A DNA stretch of 64,000 bases, taken from Flavobacterium sp. 245 (GTDB lineage Bacteria; Bacteroidota; Bacteroidia; Flavobacteriales; Flavobacteriaceae). Positions within the stretch are counted from its first letter, which is position 1. Every line of letters starts with the position of its first letter. The translations under genes were made by a program, and so were the position numbers. The stretch lies in assembly GCF_004362055.1 (NCBI RefSeq), contig NZ_SNXB01000003.1, forward strand, positions 62,001 through 126,000, written 5' to 3'. The notes beneath the pieces were generated by a model. The model had not been told where the DNA came from. It did no database searches and saw nothing but the letters and a program-made list of their open reading frames with translations. Of the stretch, positions 1 through 8,817 are shown piece by piece.

Positions 1-243
1 AGAAATCGTTACAATCGCCTGCTTTCAGCTTTAGTTGAATTTCCTGATTTAACCGGAATTGGAATCGATGAAGCGACCGCAATAATTGTTCGAAACAATG
101 AAATTGAAGTTGCTGGAGAAAGTGAAGTTATTGTGGTACGAAAACCAAAAGGCATCAAAAAATCAAAAAAGAATAATCTCATTTCGATCGAAAATTTACA
201 AATGAGCATTTATATCGCCGGTCAAAAATTTAATATAAAATAA
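1..243 (+). CDS. Cyanophycinase (peptidase S51 family), C-terminal fragment
   Basis: The reading frame is open from base 1 and stops at 241-243, leaving about 80 C-terminal residues; the start lies outside the window. The fragment contains the pattern RNRYNRLL, then a Pro-Asp-Leu-Thr-Gly-Ile-Gly-Ile-Asp-Glu-Ala-Thr-Ala core, then an EV-type strand (GESEVIVV). This matches the C-terminal end of cyanophycinase-like serine peptidases, where the GIGIDE..A segment is strongly conserved. Members cleave the aspartyl-arginine polymer cyanophycin to beta-Asp-Arg dipeptides. The catalytic Ser region is not in the window, so activity cannot be judged. The next gene starts 3 nt downstream, so the two are probably co-transcribed. 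Confidence 0.8.
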   Translation, partial: RNRYNRLLSALVEFPDLTGIGIDEATAIIVRNNEIEVAGESEVIVVRKPKGIKKSKKNNLISIENLQMSIYIAGQKFNIK

Positions 244-245
244 TC

Positions 246-2444
246 ATGCATTCTTATTCCAAAATCATAAAATCATTATTTTTTATTTGTCTTAGTTTTC
301 AACTTTCGGCACAAAAAATCAATCCGAAAGAAATTGAACGCTTAGAAAAATCGGCAAAACAAGTAACTATAATTCGAGATAATTGGGGAATTCCGCACGT
401 TTACGGAAAAACAGATGCCGACGCCGTTTTTGGATTGTTATATGCACAATGCGAAGACGATTTTAAGAGAATCGAAATGAATTATATTGAAAAACTCGGC
501 CGACTTTCAGAAATAAAAGGGCAATCTGTTTTATATAATGATTTAGAAATCAAACTTTTAATCGATACTGACGAAGCAAAAGCTGACTATAAAAAAGCAC
601 CTCAATGGCTAAAAAAACTCCTTAACAGTTATGCCGATGCAATCAATTTTTATTTATACAAACATCCAGAAGTAAAACCGGCACTTTTAACGCATTTTGA
701 ACCGTGGTTTCCTTTGCTTTGGACCGATGGAAGTATTGGCGCCATTAGTACTGCGGATCTTTCGACAGCCGAGTTAAAAGCTTTTTATTCTGGAAATAAT
801 GATAAAGTTGCGTATGTTGAACGAGAAAAATATGTTCAGACCGGCTCAAACGGATTTGCATTTGCACCATCAAAAACCGCTGACGGAAATGCCATTTTAT
901 ACATAAATCCGCATACAACTTTTTATTTTAGACCAGAAGTTCAAATCACTAGTGAAGAAGGCTTGAATGTTTATGGCGCTGTGACTTGGGGGCAATTTTT
1001 TATTTATCAGGGTTTTAATGACAACTGTGGCTGGATGCATACCTCATCAAATGTTGACGTTGCCGATATGTATGCCGAAAAAATCATTGATAAAAAAGGA
1101 AAGCTATTTTATGAATTCGATAATAAACTCCTTCCGGTTATCGAAAAAGAAATCACAATTAATTATACTGAAAATGGAAAATTGATTCCGAAAAAGTTCA
1201 AAACCTATTTTACTAATAACGGGCCAATTATGGCAAAACGCGACGGAAAATGGATCAGCTTAAAATCAAATAATCGATCAATGACCAGTTTAATCCAAAG
1301 TTGGGTACGAACAAAATCTAAAAACTTTGACGATTATAAAAAAGCAATGGACCTAAAAGCCAATACGTCAAATAATACCGTTTACGCAGATAGTAAAGGA
1401 AATATAGCGTATTGGCATGGAAATTTTATCCCAATTAGAGATAAACATCTAAATTGGTCTAAAGTTGTTGACGGATCGATTTCTTCAACACAATGGAAAG
1501 ATTTACACGAAGTTGATGAAACTGTTCATGTTTATAATCCTATAAATGGCTGGCTTCAAAATTGCAACTCCACTCCTTTTTCAGTTGCTGGAGAAAATAG
1601 TCCTAAAAAAGAGAATTATGCTGCTTATATGGCGCCAGATGGAGAAAATTTTAGAGGAATTAATGCAGTCCGTATTTTCAGCAAAGGCAATAAATATACT
1701 TTAGCCAAAGTAATTGCCGATGGCTACGATTCTAAATTATCTATTTTCGAAATATTGATTCCGAGTTTAGTCAATGTTTTCGAAAAAAATGTAAGCCTAG
1801 AATCCCCAGAATATATGGCATTAAAAGAACCAATTTCAATTCTGAAATATTGGGATTATTATGCTAAAGAAAATTCGGTGGCAACCACATTAGCCGTTGA
1901 ATGGGCTTATAAATTAGACCCAATTATACTAAAAGCATATATTGATGAAGGCCAATTAGACCAAGTTGAAAACACGAGGAATTTTGCAAAAAATGCTACA
2001 ACATCGCAAATGATTCCACAACTGCAGACAGTTTTAAAAGAATTAGAATCAAAATTTGGAACATGGCAAGTAGCTTGGGGTGAAATTAATCGTTATCAGC
2101 GTTCAAGCGGTGCAATTGATTTAAAATATGACGATTCAAAACCTAGTTTGCCAATTGGTTACGGCCCCGGTTCTTGGGGAAGTCTGCCATCATTTAAAAG
2201 CAGTTACCAAAATGGTTCTAAAAAACGTTACGGATATAACGGAAACAGTTTTATCTGCGCAGTGGAATTTGGCCCAAAAATTAAAGCAAAGTCATTATTA
2301 GCAGGTGGAAACAGTGGTAATGAAAACTCAAAACATTTTATTGACCAGGCTGAAATGTATCGAAAAGGCCAATTTAAAGACGTTTTATTCTATAAAGAAG
2401 ATGTCATTAAAAATGCCGAAAAAACCTATCATCCCGGAGAATAA
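246..2444 (+). CDS. Penicillin acylase family protein (acyl-homoserine-lactone acylase type)
   Basis: This 732-residue protein begins with a signal peptide (hydrophobic residues 8-20, Ser-Ala-Gln cleavage region near 21-23), so it is exported to the periplasm. Residues 40-90 carry the alpha-chain start typical of penicillin amidases (RDNWGIPHVYG, then GLLYAQ.EDDF). Ser201 follows Gly200 in TGSNGFAFAPSKT, the expected self-processing site and N-terminal nucleophile of the beta chain. The family makes an alpha/beta heterodimer that hydrolyses the amide bond of acylated substrates such as penicillins, aculeacin or acyl-homoserine lactones. The Ser-Asn-Gly/Ala context resembles PvdQ-like acylases more than penicillin G acylase, but the substrate is inferred. 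Length fits the family. It follows the cyanophycinase by 3 nt and is followed by a terminator-like hairpin. Confidence 0.88.
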   Translation: MHSYSKIIKSLFFICLSFQLSAQKINPKEIERLEKSAKQVTIIRDNWGIPHVYGKTDADAVFGLLYAQCEDDFKRIEMNYIEKLGRLSEIKGQSVLYNDLEIKLLIDTDEAKADYKKAPQWLKKLLNSYADAINFYLYKHPEVKPALLTHFEPWFPLLWTDGSIGAISTADLSTAELKAFYSGNNDKVAYVEREKYVQTGSNGFAFAPSKTADGNAILYINPHTTFYFRPEVQITSEEGLNVYGAVTWGQFFIYQGFNDNCGWMHTSSNVDVADMYAEKIIDKKGKLFYEFDNKLLPVIEKEITINYTENGKLIPKKFKTYFTNNGPIMAKRDGKWISLKSNNRSMTSLIQSWVRTKSKNFDDYKKAMDLKANTSNNTVYADSKGNIAYWHGNFIPIRDKHLNWSKVVDGSISSTQWKDLHEVDETVHVYNPINGWLQNCNSTPFSVAGENSPKKENYAAYMAPDGENFRGINAVRIFSKGNKYTLAKVIADGYDSKLSIFEILIPSLVNVFEKNVSLESPEYMALKEPISILKYWDYYAKENSVATTLAVEWAYKLDPIILKAYIDEGQLDQVENTRNFAKNATTSQMIPQLQTVLKELESKFGTWQVAWGEINRYQRSSGAIDLKYDDSKPSLPIGYGPGSWGSLPSFKSSYQNGSKKRYGYNGNSFICAVEFGPKIKAKSLLAGGNSGNENSKHFIDQAEMYRKGQFKDVLFYKEDVIKNAEKTYHPGE

Positions 2445-2470
2445 TTTTGACAAGAAAAATCATAACAAAC

Positions 2471-2504
2471 AAACCTTGGAAGAACTTTCTTTCGAGGTTT
2501 TTTT
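2471..2504 (+). terminator. Rho-independent terminator after the acylase gene
   Basis: Arms 2471-2482 and 2489-2500 pair over 12 bp with two G-T wobbles around a 6-nt loop and are followed by a T run. The hairpin starts 27 nt after the acylase stop. Confidence 0.65.
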
Positions 2505-2545
2505 ATAAGATAATATTTCTGATATTTGTTTAAAATTGTAAATCG

Positions 2546-3319
2546 ATGAAAAATTCAGCCCTTCTTATTTTTGCTACCATATTGTTTTCTAACACTATAA
2601 GCGCACAATTAAAAACCGTAAAATATGCCGATGGAAATCAGGCATTAAATGGTTTATCTATAAAACCAGCTAAAAAAAGCAGTCAGAATCCTGGTATTTT
2701 ACTTTTGCCAGCTTGGCTTGGAATTGATAATGCTTCAAAAGGAATTGCCCAAGATTTATCAAAATTAGGCTATCATGTTTTTATTGCCGATATATATGGA
2801 GAAGGAAATTATCCAAAAAATACTTCGGAAGCAGGAAAACAGGCAGGTTTCTACAAAACTAATTACGAGGCTTACCAAAAAAGAATCAACGCTGCTTTGC
2901 AGGAATTAATTAAATCTGGAGCAAATGCTGATAACATTGTTGTTATTGGTTATTGTTTTGGAGGAACTGGAGTTCTTGAAGCTGCGCGCGGTCATTTAAA
3001 CGTAAAAGGAGTCGCTTCATTTCACGGCGGTTTAGGAAAAGATGCTTCAAGACCGACAACCCCAATTACTGCAAAAGTCTTAGTTTGCCACGGTGCCGAT
3101 GATCCATTTGTATCTAAAGAGGAAGTTGCTGCTTTCCAGCAAGAAATGCGCGACTCTAAAGCCGATTGGCAAATGATTTATTATGCTGATGCTGTTCACT
3201 CGTTTACAAATCCAGAAGCTGGAAGCGACAATTCTAAAGGAGCTGCCTATAATCCTGTTGCAGCAAAAAGAGCTTTTGAGCACTTAAAATTATTTCTTGA
3301 CGAAGTTCTAAAAAAATAA
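2546..3319 (+). CDS. Dienelactone hydrolase family protein, exported
   Basis: A 257-residue alpha/beta hydrolase with a signal peptide (residues 1-20, ending TISA). The nucleophile elbow is GYCFGG with Cys137 as nucleophile, the hallmark of dienelactone hydrolases rather than Ser esterases. The acid falls in GADDPF (Asp185/186) and the base is His218 in AVHSFTNP; the HSFTNP ending is typical of this family. Members hydrolyse ester or lactone bonds, originally dienelactone in chloroaromatic breakdown, but most genome copies have unknown substrates. The exported form suggests a periplasmic esterase. Terminator-like hairpins flank the upstream gene, so this one probably has its own promoter. Confidence 0.87.
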   Translation: MKNSALLIFATILFSNTISAQLKTVKYADGNQALNGLSIKPAKKSSQNPGILLLPAWLGIDNASKGIAQDLSKLGYHVFIADIYGEGNYPKNTSEAGKQAGFYKTNYEAYQKRINAALQELIKSGANADNIVVIGYCFGGTGVLEAARGHLNVKGVASFHGGLGKDASRPTTPITAKVLVCHGADDPFVSKEEVAAFQQEMRDSKADWQMIYYADAVHSFTNPEAGSDNSKGAAYNPVAAKRAFEHLKLFLDEVLKK

Positions 3320-3358
3320 AACCTTAACTAAACCAAATCAAAATCAACAAATTAACCA

Positions 3359-4369
3359 ATGTCACATAGTCCCATTAGAAAAGATAAAACCTGTTTGAAC
3401 TGCAGGCACGTTGTAGAACAGAAATTTTGTCCAAACTGCGGTCAGGAAAACACAGATACCCGCAAAACATTTCATCATTTATTTATTCATTTTTTTGAAG
3501 ATTTAACGCATTATGAAAATGCATTCTGGAAGACCATTAAAAATCTTCTTTTTAAACCTGCCACTTTAACTAAAGAATATTTGTCCGGAAAAAGATTATC
3601 CTATCTGGCCCCTGTTCGTCTTTATATTTTTATAAGTTTTGTTACTTTCCTTCTAATTGCCATGTTCCCTAACAAGGTAACTGAGAATCTTACTAAAGGT
3701 GAAAATGAAATCAGTTCAAATTTTGAGAAATCCAGCAAAGATAAAACTGAAAATTTGAAAGATAAAAACTACCTTGAATCAAAAACAATGAAACAAGTCA
3801 ATAAAAATTACTTTCAATTAAAAACAATGAAAGAAATTGACTCTATTCAAAAGTATGGAAAAGAGAGCGAAAAACTTTCTGATTTTCAATATTGGGTTTA
3901 TGAAAAAGCAATACATGTTACTGAAAACAATACCAAGAAACAAATTATAGAGAAATTCATAGAATCTTTTATTCATAATATTCCGAAAATCCTCTTTATA
4001 ATAATGCCTTTCTTTGCCTTTTTCTTATGGATTTTCCATAACAAAAAGAAATGGTACTACTTTGATCATGGTATTTTTACCTTACATTATTTCTCCTTTT
4101 TGCTTTTAATTTTTCTCCTATTATTTATTATCACTAAAATAATTGGCTTATTTGGAGAAAACGGCGCACTTACAGTCATAGGTAATCTAATTAATTTCGT
4201 TGGGATTGTCTGGATGTGTTATTATTTTTATCCGGCACATCATCGTTTTTATGGCGAAAGCAGAATAGTTTCATTTGTTAAAAGTTTTATCTTATTTTTT
4301 ATAAACTTCTTTTTTATCCTATTTTTACTCGTTTTTTATATGCTATATATATTTATCAACTTACACTAA
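3359..4369 (+). CDS. DUF3667 domain-containing membrane protein
   Basis: A 336-residue protein with an N-terminal zinc-ribbon (Cys12-x2-Cys15 ... Cys24-x2-Cys27) followed by a conserved FHHLFIHFFEDLTHYENAFW stretch and KPATLTKEYLSGKR. This combination marks DUF3667, a family common in Bacteroidota with no known biochemical role. The middle part (about 118-200) is hydrophilic and lysine-rich, and the remainder holds about five membrane segments (around 92-106, 206-222, 240-262, 272-290 and 305-330). It ends 7 nt before the M28 peptidase start, so the two probably form an operon. I infer an inner-membrane location; function is unknown. Confidence 0.85.
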   Translation: MSHSPIRKDKTCLNCRHVVEQKFCPNCGQENTDTRKTFHHLFIHFFEDLTHYENAFWKTIKNLLFKPATLTKEYLSGKRLSYLAPVRLYIFISFVTFLLIAMFPNKVTENLTKGENEISSNFEKSSKDKTENLKDKNYLESKTMKQVNKNYFQLKTMKEIDSIQKYGKESEKLSDFQYWVYEKAIHVTENNTKKQIIEKFIESFIHNIPKILFIIMPFFAFFLWIFHNKKKWYYFDHGIFTLHYFSFLLLIFLLLFIITKIIGLFGENGALTVIGNLINFVGIVWMCYYFYPAHHRFYGESRIVSFVKSFILFFINFFFILFLLVFYMLYIFINLH

Positions 4370-4376
4370 CTAATCA

Positions 4377-5393
4377 ATGAAAAAAATTGTAATTCTATTA
4401 CTAATTGCTTCAGCATTTTCATGTAAAAATGCACAGTCTGTTGCTTCAAAAGACAATTCAGACCCAACCAAATACATGAACAGCATTACAGCAAAAGACT
4501 TAAAAAAAATGCTTTATGTTGTTGCTTCTGATGAAATGGAAGGCCGTGAAACTGGATCGAAAGGACAGAAAAAAGCTGGACTTTACATGATCGAGCAATA
4601 CAAAAAAAATAAAATTTCGTTCCCAAAAGGAGCAACAGATTATTACCAACATATTCCTGCAGCTTTTTTAAATGCAAAACGCAATGAAAATTTACCTGAT
4701 TCAGAAAACATCTGGGCATACATTGAAGGTTCTGAAAAACCAGATGAAGTTTTGGTAATTTCTGCACATTATGATCACGTCGGAATCAAAAATGGCGAAG
4801 TCTACAATGGAGCTGATGATGATGGTTCTGGAACTGTAGCCGTTATGGAAATCGCAAAAGCATTTGCAAAAGCTAAAAAAGAAGGACACGGACCAAAACG
4901 TTCTATTTTATTTTTACATGTAACGGGTGAAGAACATGGTTTACACGGATCACGTTATTATTCTCAAAACCCTTTATTTCCAATTGCAAATACAATTACT
5001 GACATCAATATTGATATGATTGGCCGTCGTGACGTTGAACATGCTAAAACAAACAATTATGTTTATGTAATTGGTGCTGACAGACTTTCATCAGATTTAC
5101 ACAATGCTGTTGTCGCTCAAAACGAGAAATACATCAAAATGGACTTGGATTTTAAGTTTAATGATCCTAAAGATCCAAATCATTTCTATGAGCGTTCTGA
5201 TCACTATAACTTTGCGAAATTTGGTATTCCTGCTGTTTTCTTCTTCAATGGAGTTCACGAAGATTATCACGGAAAAGGCGACGAACCAGAAAAAATCGAA
5301 TACGATGCTTTAGCAAAAAGAACACAATTAGCATTTGTTGTTGCCTGGGATTTAGCTAATAGAGAGAATAGACCGGTAGTTGATAAGAAATAA
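4377..5393 (+). CDS. M28 family zinc peptidase, lipoprotein
   Basis: A 338-residue protein with a lipoprotein signal peptide (SAFSC, lipidated Cys16). The di-zinc aminopeptidase core is intact: SAHYDHVG (His131, Asp133), NGADDDGSG (Asp147 bridging region), TGEEHG (Glu185/186), NIDMIGRRD, and a late His in GVHEDYH. M28 enzymes are aminopeptidases or carboxypeptidases that release amino acids from peptides; here the lipid anchor places it at the outer membrane or periplasm. It sits 7 nt after the DUF3667 gene. A perfect bidirectional terminator follows and separates it from convergent rho. Confidence 0.9.
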   Translation: MKKIVILLLIASAFSCKNAQSVASKDNSDPTKYMNSITAKDLKKMLYVVASDEMEGRETGSKGQKKAGLYMIEQYKKNKISFPKGATDYYQHIPAAFLNAKRNENLPDSENIWAYIEGSEKPDEVLVISAHYDHVGIKNGEVYNGADDDGSGTVAVMEIAKAFAKAKKEGHGPKRSILFLHVTGEEHGLHGSRYYSQNPLFPIANTITDINIDMIGRRDVEHAKTNNYVYVIGADRLSSDLHNAVVAQNEKYIKMDLDFKFNDPKDPNHFYERSDHYNFAKFGIPAVFFFNGVHEDYHGKGDEPEKIEYDALAKRTQLAFVVAWDLANRENRPVVDKK

Positions 5394-5437
5394 GTTGCTA
5401 AGGTTCTGAGATACTAAGATACTAAGGTACTAAGGTT
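5394..5437. repeat. CTAAG-type octamer array, left arm of an inverted repeat
   Basis: Beginning at the base after the peptidase stop, units of the type ATACTAAG and GTACTAAG repeat with about 8-nt period. The reverse complement of the same units lies at 5511-5547, on the other side of the terminator at 5446-5481. Related arrays occur near 10281-10348, 12556-12592, 12691-12725 and 28985-29022. Confidence 0.85.
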
Positions 5438-5445
5438 AAAAAAGC

Positions 5446-5481
5446 AAAAAGGGATGAGTTTTAAAACTCATCCCTTTTTTA
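5446..5481. terminator. Bidirectional intrinsic terminator between the M28 peptidase and rho
   Basis: Bases 5446-5479 are perfectly self-complementary: 17 nt per arm, GC-rich core GGGATGAG, with A and T runs on both sides. It can end transcription of both convergent genes. Confidence 0.9.
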
Positions 5482-5549
5482 CATCATTTAGTTTAATCGC
5501 AAAGAAAAAACCTTAGCATCTTAGTATCTTAGCAACTTAGAATCTTTAC

Positions 5550-7370
5550 CTAGTCATTCATAGAAATCAAAAACTCCTCATTATTTCTGGTTTTCTTGAA
5601 ACGATCGTTTACAAAATCCATAGACTCTACAGGGTTCATATCTGACAGATATTTACGCATAATCCACATTCTTTGTAATGTTTTTTCGTCTAATAACAAA
5701 TCGTCACGACGTGTACTTGAAGACGTAAGATCGATTGCAGGGAAAATACGTTTGTTAGCGATTTTACGATCCAATTGAAGTTCCATGTTACCGGTTCCTT
5801 TAAATTCTTCAAAGATAACCTCATCCATTTTAGAACCTGTTTCAGTCAATGCAGTTGCAATGATACTTAATGAACCACCGTTTTCTACATTTCTAGCAGC
5901 TCCAAAGAAACGTTTTGGCTTCTGTAATGCATTAGCATCAACACCACCACTCAATACTTTTCCAGAAGCTGGTTGTACTGTATTGTAAGCTCTAGCCAAA
6001 CGCGTAATCGAATCTAATAAGATTACAACATCATGTCCGCATTCTACTAAACGTTTTGCTTTTTCAAGAACGATATTAGCAATTTTTACGTGTTCCTGTG
6101 GCTCTCTGTCAAAAGTTGACGCAATAACCTCACCGCGAACACTTCTTTGCATATCAGTAACCTCTTCAGGACGCTCATCAATCAAAAGTACAATTAGATA
6201 AACTTCAGGATGATTTGCTGCAATTGCGTTTGCAATATCTTTAAGAAGCATTGTTTTACCCGTTTTAGGCTGTGCTACAATCATACCACGCTGCCCTTTT
6301 CCTATCGGAGAAAATAAATCAATAATACGAGTTGATATAGAACTGCCTTTTTCGGCTAATTTGAATTTTTCAGAAGGAAAAACAGGTGTCAAGTGTTCAA
6401 AAGAAACTCTGTCGCGAACTACTTGCGGATCGTGACCATTAATTTTAAGTACACGAACTAAAGGGAAAAATTTCTCACCTTCTTTAGGAGGACGAACCAC
6501 TCCTTTTACTGTATCTCCAGTTTTAAGTCCAAATAATCTGATTTGTGAAGTTGATAAATAAATATCATCTGGAGAAGCTAAATAATTATAATCAGACGAA
6601 CGTAAAAATCCGTAGCCGTCTGGCATCATCTCAAGAACACCTTCACTTTCAATAATTCCATCAAATTCAAAATCTGAATCTCTGAAATTATTCTTTTTAT
6701 TTTTATGATTCGGATTTTGATTTCCGTTATTTCCATTTCCATTACCGTTTTGATTTCCATTTTGGTTTGGATTCTGATTCGGATTTTGGTTTGGGTTTTG
6801 ATTTTTGTTTTGATTCGGATTTATCTTTTTTGCTTGAGGCGCTGTTTCTGCTTTTTCTGCTACTGGAGCTTGATTCTCAGAACCTTCTTCAGCAATCACC
6901 TCTTTTACCGCTTCTTTTTCCTTTTGCAGTGCAACCTTTTTCTCGTAAGCAGATTTATTAAATTTTACGATTTTCGGCTCTTTTTTGTCTGCAACAGGCT
7001 TTTCTGTATTTTCCTCAGCGTCTAATCCTTCCTGAACTTTTGGAACTACCTGAATTTTTGGCTTTGCAACAGGGGTTTCCTTTTTTTCTGGAATTGTTTC
7101 CTCGGCTTTATCAAATTCTAAAACTGGAGCATTTTTTGAAACAGCTGCTTTTTTAGCAGGAACAATCCTCGCCCTTTTTGGTTTATCATCTGACATTTCC
7201 TTTTCAGCCACAGCAGGAGCCGGCGGCGTTGCAGTCGCTTCTTGATGCGCTAAAATCTGGCCAATTAAAGCCTCTTTTTTAACACCATTAAACTTTATTG
7301 TTTTAGCTAACTTAGCTATTTCTTGAAGCTCAGAAAGCTTCATTTCTTTTAATGCAGAAATATCAAACAT
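5550..7370 (-). CDS. rho: Transcription termination factor Rho with N/Q-rich linker
   Basis: A 606-residue Rho, the hexameric RNA-dependent ATPase that ends transcription at Rho-dependent sites. Residues 1-45 are the Rho N helical domain, 46-180 a charged low-complexity linker, and 183-227 an Asn/Gln/Pro-rich tract (PNQN and NGNQ repeats). The cold-shock RNA-binding domain starts near 235 ([14 protein letters not shown]). The ATPase core has Walker A QPKTGKT at 367-373 and [13 protein letters not shown] just after 395. E. coli Rho is about 420 residues; the excess is the linker, a known feature of Bacteroidota Rho. It is divergent from the DUF4293 gene across 183 nt. Confidence 0.97.
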   Translation of the reverse strand: MFDISALKEMKLSELQEIAKLAKTIKFNGVKKEALIGQILAHQEATATPPAPAVAEKEMSDDKPKRARIVPAKKAAVSKNAPVLEFDKAEETIPEKKETPVAKPKIQVVPKVQEGLDAEENTEKPVADKKEPKIVKFNKSAYEKKVALQKEKEAVKEVIAEEGSENQAPVAEKAETAPQAKKINPNQNKNQNPNQNPNQNPNQNGNQNGNGNGNNGNQNPNHKNKKNNFRDSDFEFDGIIESEGVLEMMPDGYGFLRSSDYNYLASPDDIYLSTSQIRLFGLKTGDTVKGVVRPPKEGEKFFPLVRVLKINGHDPQVVRDRVSFEHLTPVFPSEKFKLAEKGSSISTRIIDLFSPIGKGQRGMIVAQPKTGKTMLLKDIANAIAANHPEVYLIVLLIDERPEEVTDMQRSVRGEVIASTFDREPQEHVKIANIVLEKAKRLVECGHDVVILLDSITRLARAYNTVQPASGKVLSGGVDANALQKPKRFFGAARNVENGGSLSIIATALTETGSKMDEVIFEEFKGTGNMELQLDRKIANKRIFPAIDLTSSSTRRDDLLLDEKTLQRMWIMRKYLSDMNPVESMDFVNDRFKKTRNNEEFLISMND

Positions 7371-7528
7371 GAATGTTCTATGAATTTAATTATTTTAAAG
7401 GAAATACAGTAAAAAGAATAGGTAGATAAATATTTTCAATTGACCGCAGTATGAAGTGCTTACGGTATTATGATGCAATAATACGAATAAAATTTAATCA
7501 TACAATAGTATTTGTAAAAAAGAAAATA

Positions 7529-7536
7529 TATTTTTG
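7529..7536 (+). promoter_or_regulatory. Candidate -7 element (TAnnTTTG) before the DUF4293 gene
   Basis: TATTTTTG lies 17 nt before the start codon. A TTTG at 7511-7514 could be the -33 box, but the 14-nt spacing is shorter than the usual 19-20, so this is a weak call. Confidence 0.35.
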
Positions 7537-7553
7537 TAAAACAATTTCAAGTT

Positions 7554-7970
7554 ATGTTACAACGAATTCAAACTGTATATTTAATTCTTGCATTTATTGC
7601 AACAAGTGTTTTGATGCTTTTTATTCCGTTATGGACATTAAAAGGCGGAACATTATTTTTCTTTAATCAAGATCCCATATATACTGTAATAATTGGGTTA
7701 AGTACAATGCTTACTATTGTTAGTATTATTTCATACAAAAAAAGACAAAATCAGTTTGTGATGAACAGACTGAACATGATATTAAATTTAATTTTATTAG
7801 GATTATTTGTATATCGCTCTCTAAATTTATCTGGAGAGACAGTTAACGCTGTTTCAGAGAAAGGTATTGGGATGTTTCTTCCGATTGTTGCTATCGTGTT
7901 ATTAGTTTTAGCTAATAAGGCCATCAAAAAGGACGAAGATCTTGTAAAATCTGTAGATCGTTTGAGATAA
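7554..7970 (+). CDS. DUF4293 family membrane protein
   Basis: A 138-residue protein with four membrane segments (about 4-26, 41-60, 73-92, 103-122) and the start MLQRIQTVYL.LAF typical of DUF4293. This family is nearly restricted to Bacteroidota and often lies beside rho, as here. No activity is known. The ATG at 7554 gives the canonical N terminus; the overlapping frame from 7451 is not coding. A strong terminator follows. Confidence 0.88.
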   Translation: MLQRIQTVYLILAFIATSVLMLFIPLWTLKGGTLFFFNQDPIYTVIIGLSTMLTIVSIISYKKRQNQFVMNRLNMILNLILLGLFVYRSLNLSGETVNAVSEKGIGMFLPIVAIVLLVLANKAIKKDEDLVKSVDRLR

Positions 7971-8002
7971 ACCTATAAACTTAATTTTTTGTGCGAAGAG
8001 AA

Positions 8003-8028
8003 CCCGAATATTTTATTCGGGTTTTTTT
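8003..8028 (+). terminator. Intrinsic terminator after the DUF4293 gene
   Basis: A 7-bp stem (CCCGAAT 8003-8009 with ATTCGGG 8015-8021) and a 5-nt loop are followed by seven T residues. Confidence 0.88.
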
Positions 8029-8087
8029 GTGGCTTTAAATGATACAAAACAGGCCTAATAAGGCTATTTAAAAACATCTTTCCTATT

Positions 8088-8095
8088 TAATTTTG
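8088..8095 (+). promoter_or_regulatory. Candidate -7 element (TAATTTTG) for the two-component operon
   Basis: TAATTTTG matches TAnnTTTG and lies 19 nt before the response-regulator ATG. No clear TTG is seen at -33. Confidence 0.4.
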
Positions 8096-8114
8096 CATTC
8101 TCATTTCCAAAACA

Positions 8115-8780
8115 ATGACGACAAATAAAATAAGGATTCATCTCGCAGATGACCATCAAGTACTTATTGATGGCCTTACTAATCTATTACAAACAGTTTC
8201 AAATTTTGAAGTTGTAGGCAATTCACTTAATGGGAACACCATTTATGATGATGTTGTACAAAATAATTCTGATATTTTAGTTTTAGATATAAGTATGCCC
8301 GAAAAAGACGGCATCAAAGTTTTACAAGAATTTAATGAAAAAGAAAGCCATTGCAAAATCATAATTTTGTCTAGCTATGATGATTTAAAAATCATCAAGG
8401 AAGTAATGAAATTAAATGCAAAAGGATATTTAACAAAAAAATGCGCCGGCGAAAATATTATTGAAGCCATAAACACCGTTCATAGCGGACAAGAATATTT
8501 TTCGGCCGCTGTCAAAGAAAAAATACTCGAAAGTTTTTCCCACAACACCCCCAAATTACAAGAAAACATTTTTTTTGAAAATTCAATTTTAACTCCAAGG
8601 GAACTAGAAATTGTCAAACTAATTTCGCAAGAATACAGCGGAAAAGAAATAGGCGAGCAACTATTTATTAGTGTAAATACCGTCGAAACCCATCGCAAAA
8701 ATATCATGAAAAAACTGCATATGAAAAACACAATTGGTTTGGTCAAATATGCTTTAAAAAACAATTTGATTAATCCGTAA
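8115..8780 (+). CDS. NarL/LuxR-type response regulator
   Basis: A 221-residue two-domain regulator. The N-terminal receiver domain has the acidic pair in LADDHQVL (Asp12/13), the phosphoacceptor Asp58 in LVLDISMPEKDG, and Lys in the TKKCAGEN region. The C-terminal LuxR/NarL helix-turn-helix reads LTPRELEIVKLI...IGEQLFISVNTVETHRKNIMKK, with canonical recognition-helix residues. It should bind DNA when phosphorylated by the histidine kinase encoded 37 nt downstream. Targets are unknown. Confidence 0.95.
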   Translation: MTTNKIRIHLADDHQVLIDGLTNLLQTVSNFEVVGNSLNGNTIYDDVVQNNSDILVLDISMPEKDGIKVLQEFNEKESHCKIIILSSYDDLKIIKEVMKLNAKGYLTKKCAGENIIEAINTVHSGQEYFSAAVKEKILESFSHNTPKLQENIFFENSILTPRELEIVKLISQEYSGKEIGEQLFISVNTVETHRKNIMKKLHMKNTIGLVKYALKNNLINP

Positions 8781-8817
8781 TTCTTCAAAACTAAACTCAG
8801 TTTAACTGCTTTCGATT

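Noticed and set aside
6705..7025. Plus-strand hydrophobic frames opposite rho
   Set aside because: They are antisense shadows of the Asn/Gln-rich and charged linker codons.
7451..7666. Frame overlapping the DUF4293 gene
   Set aside because: The DUF4293 frame has the canonical N terminus and four membrane helices; this one has no family features.
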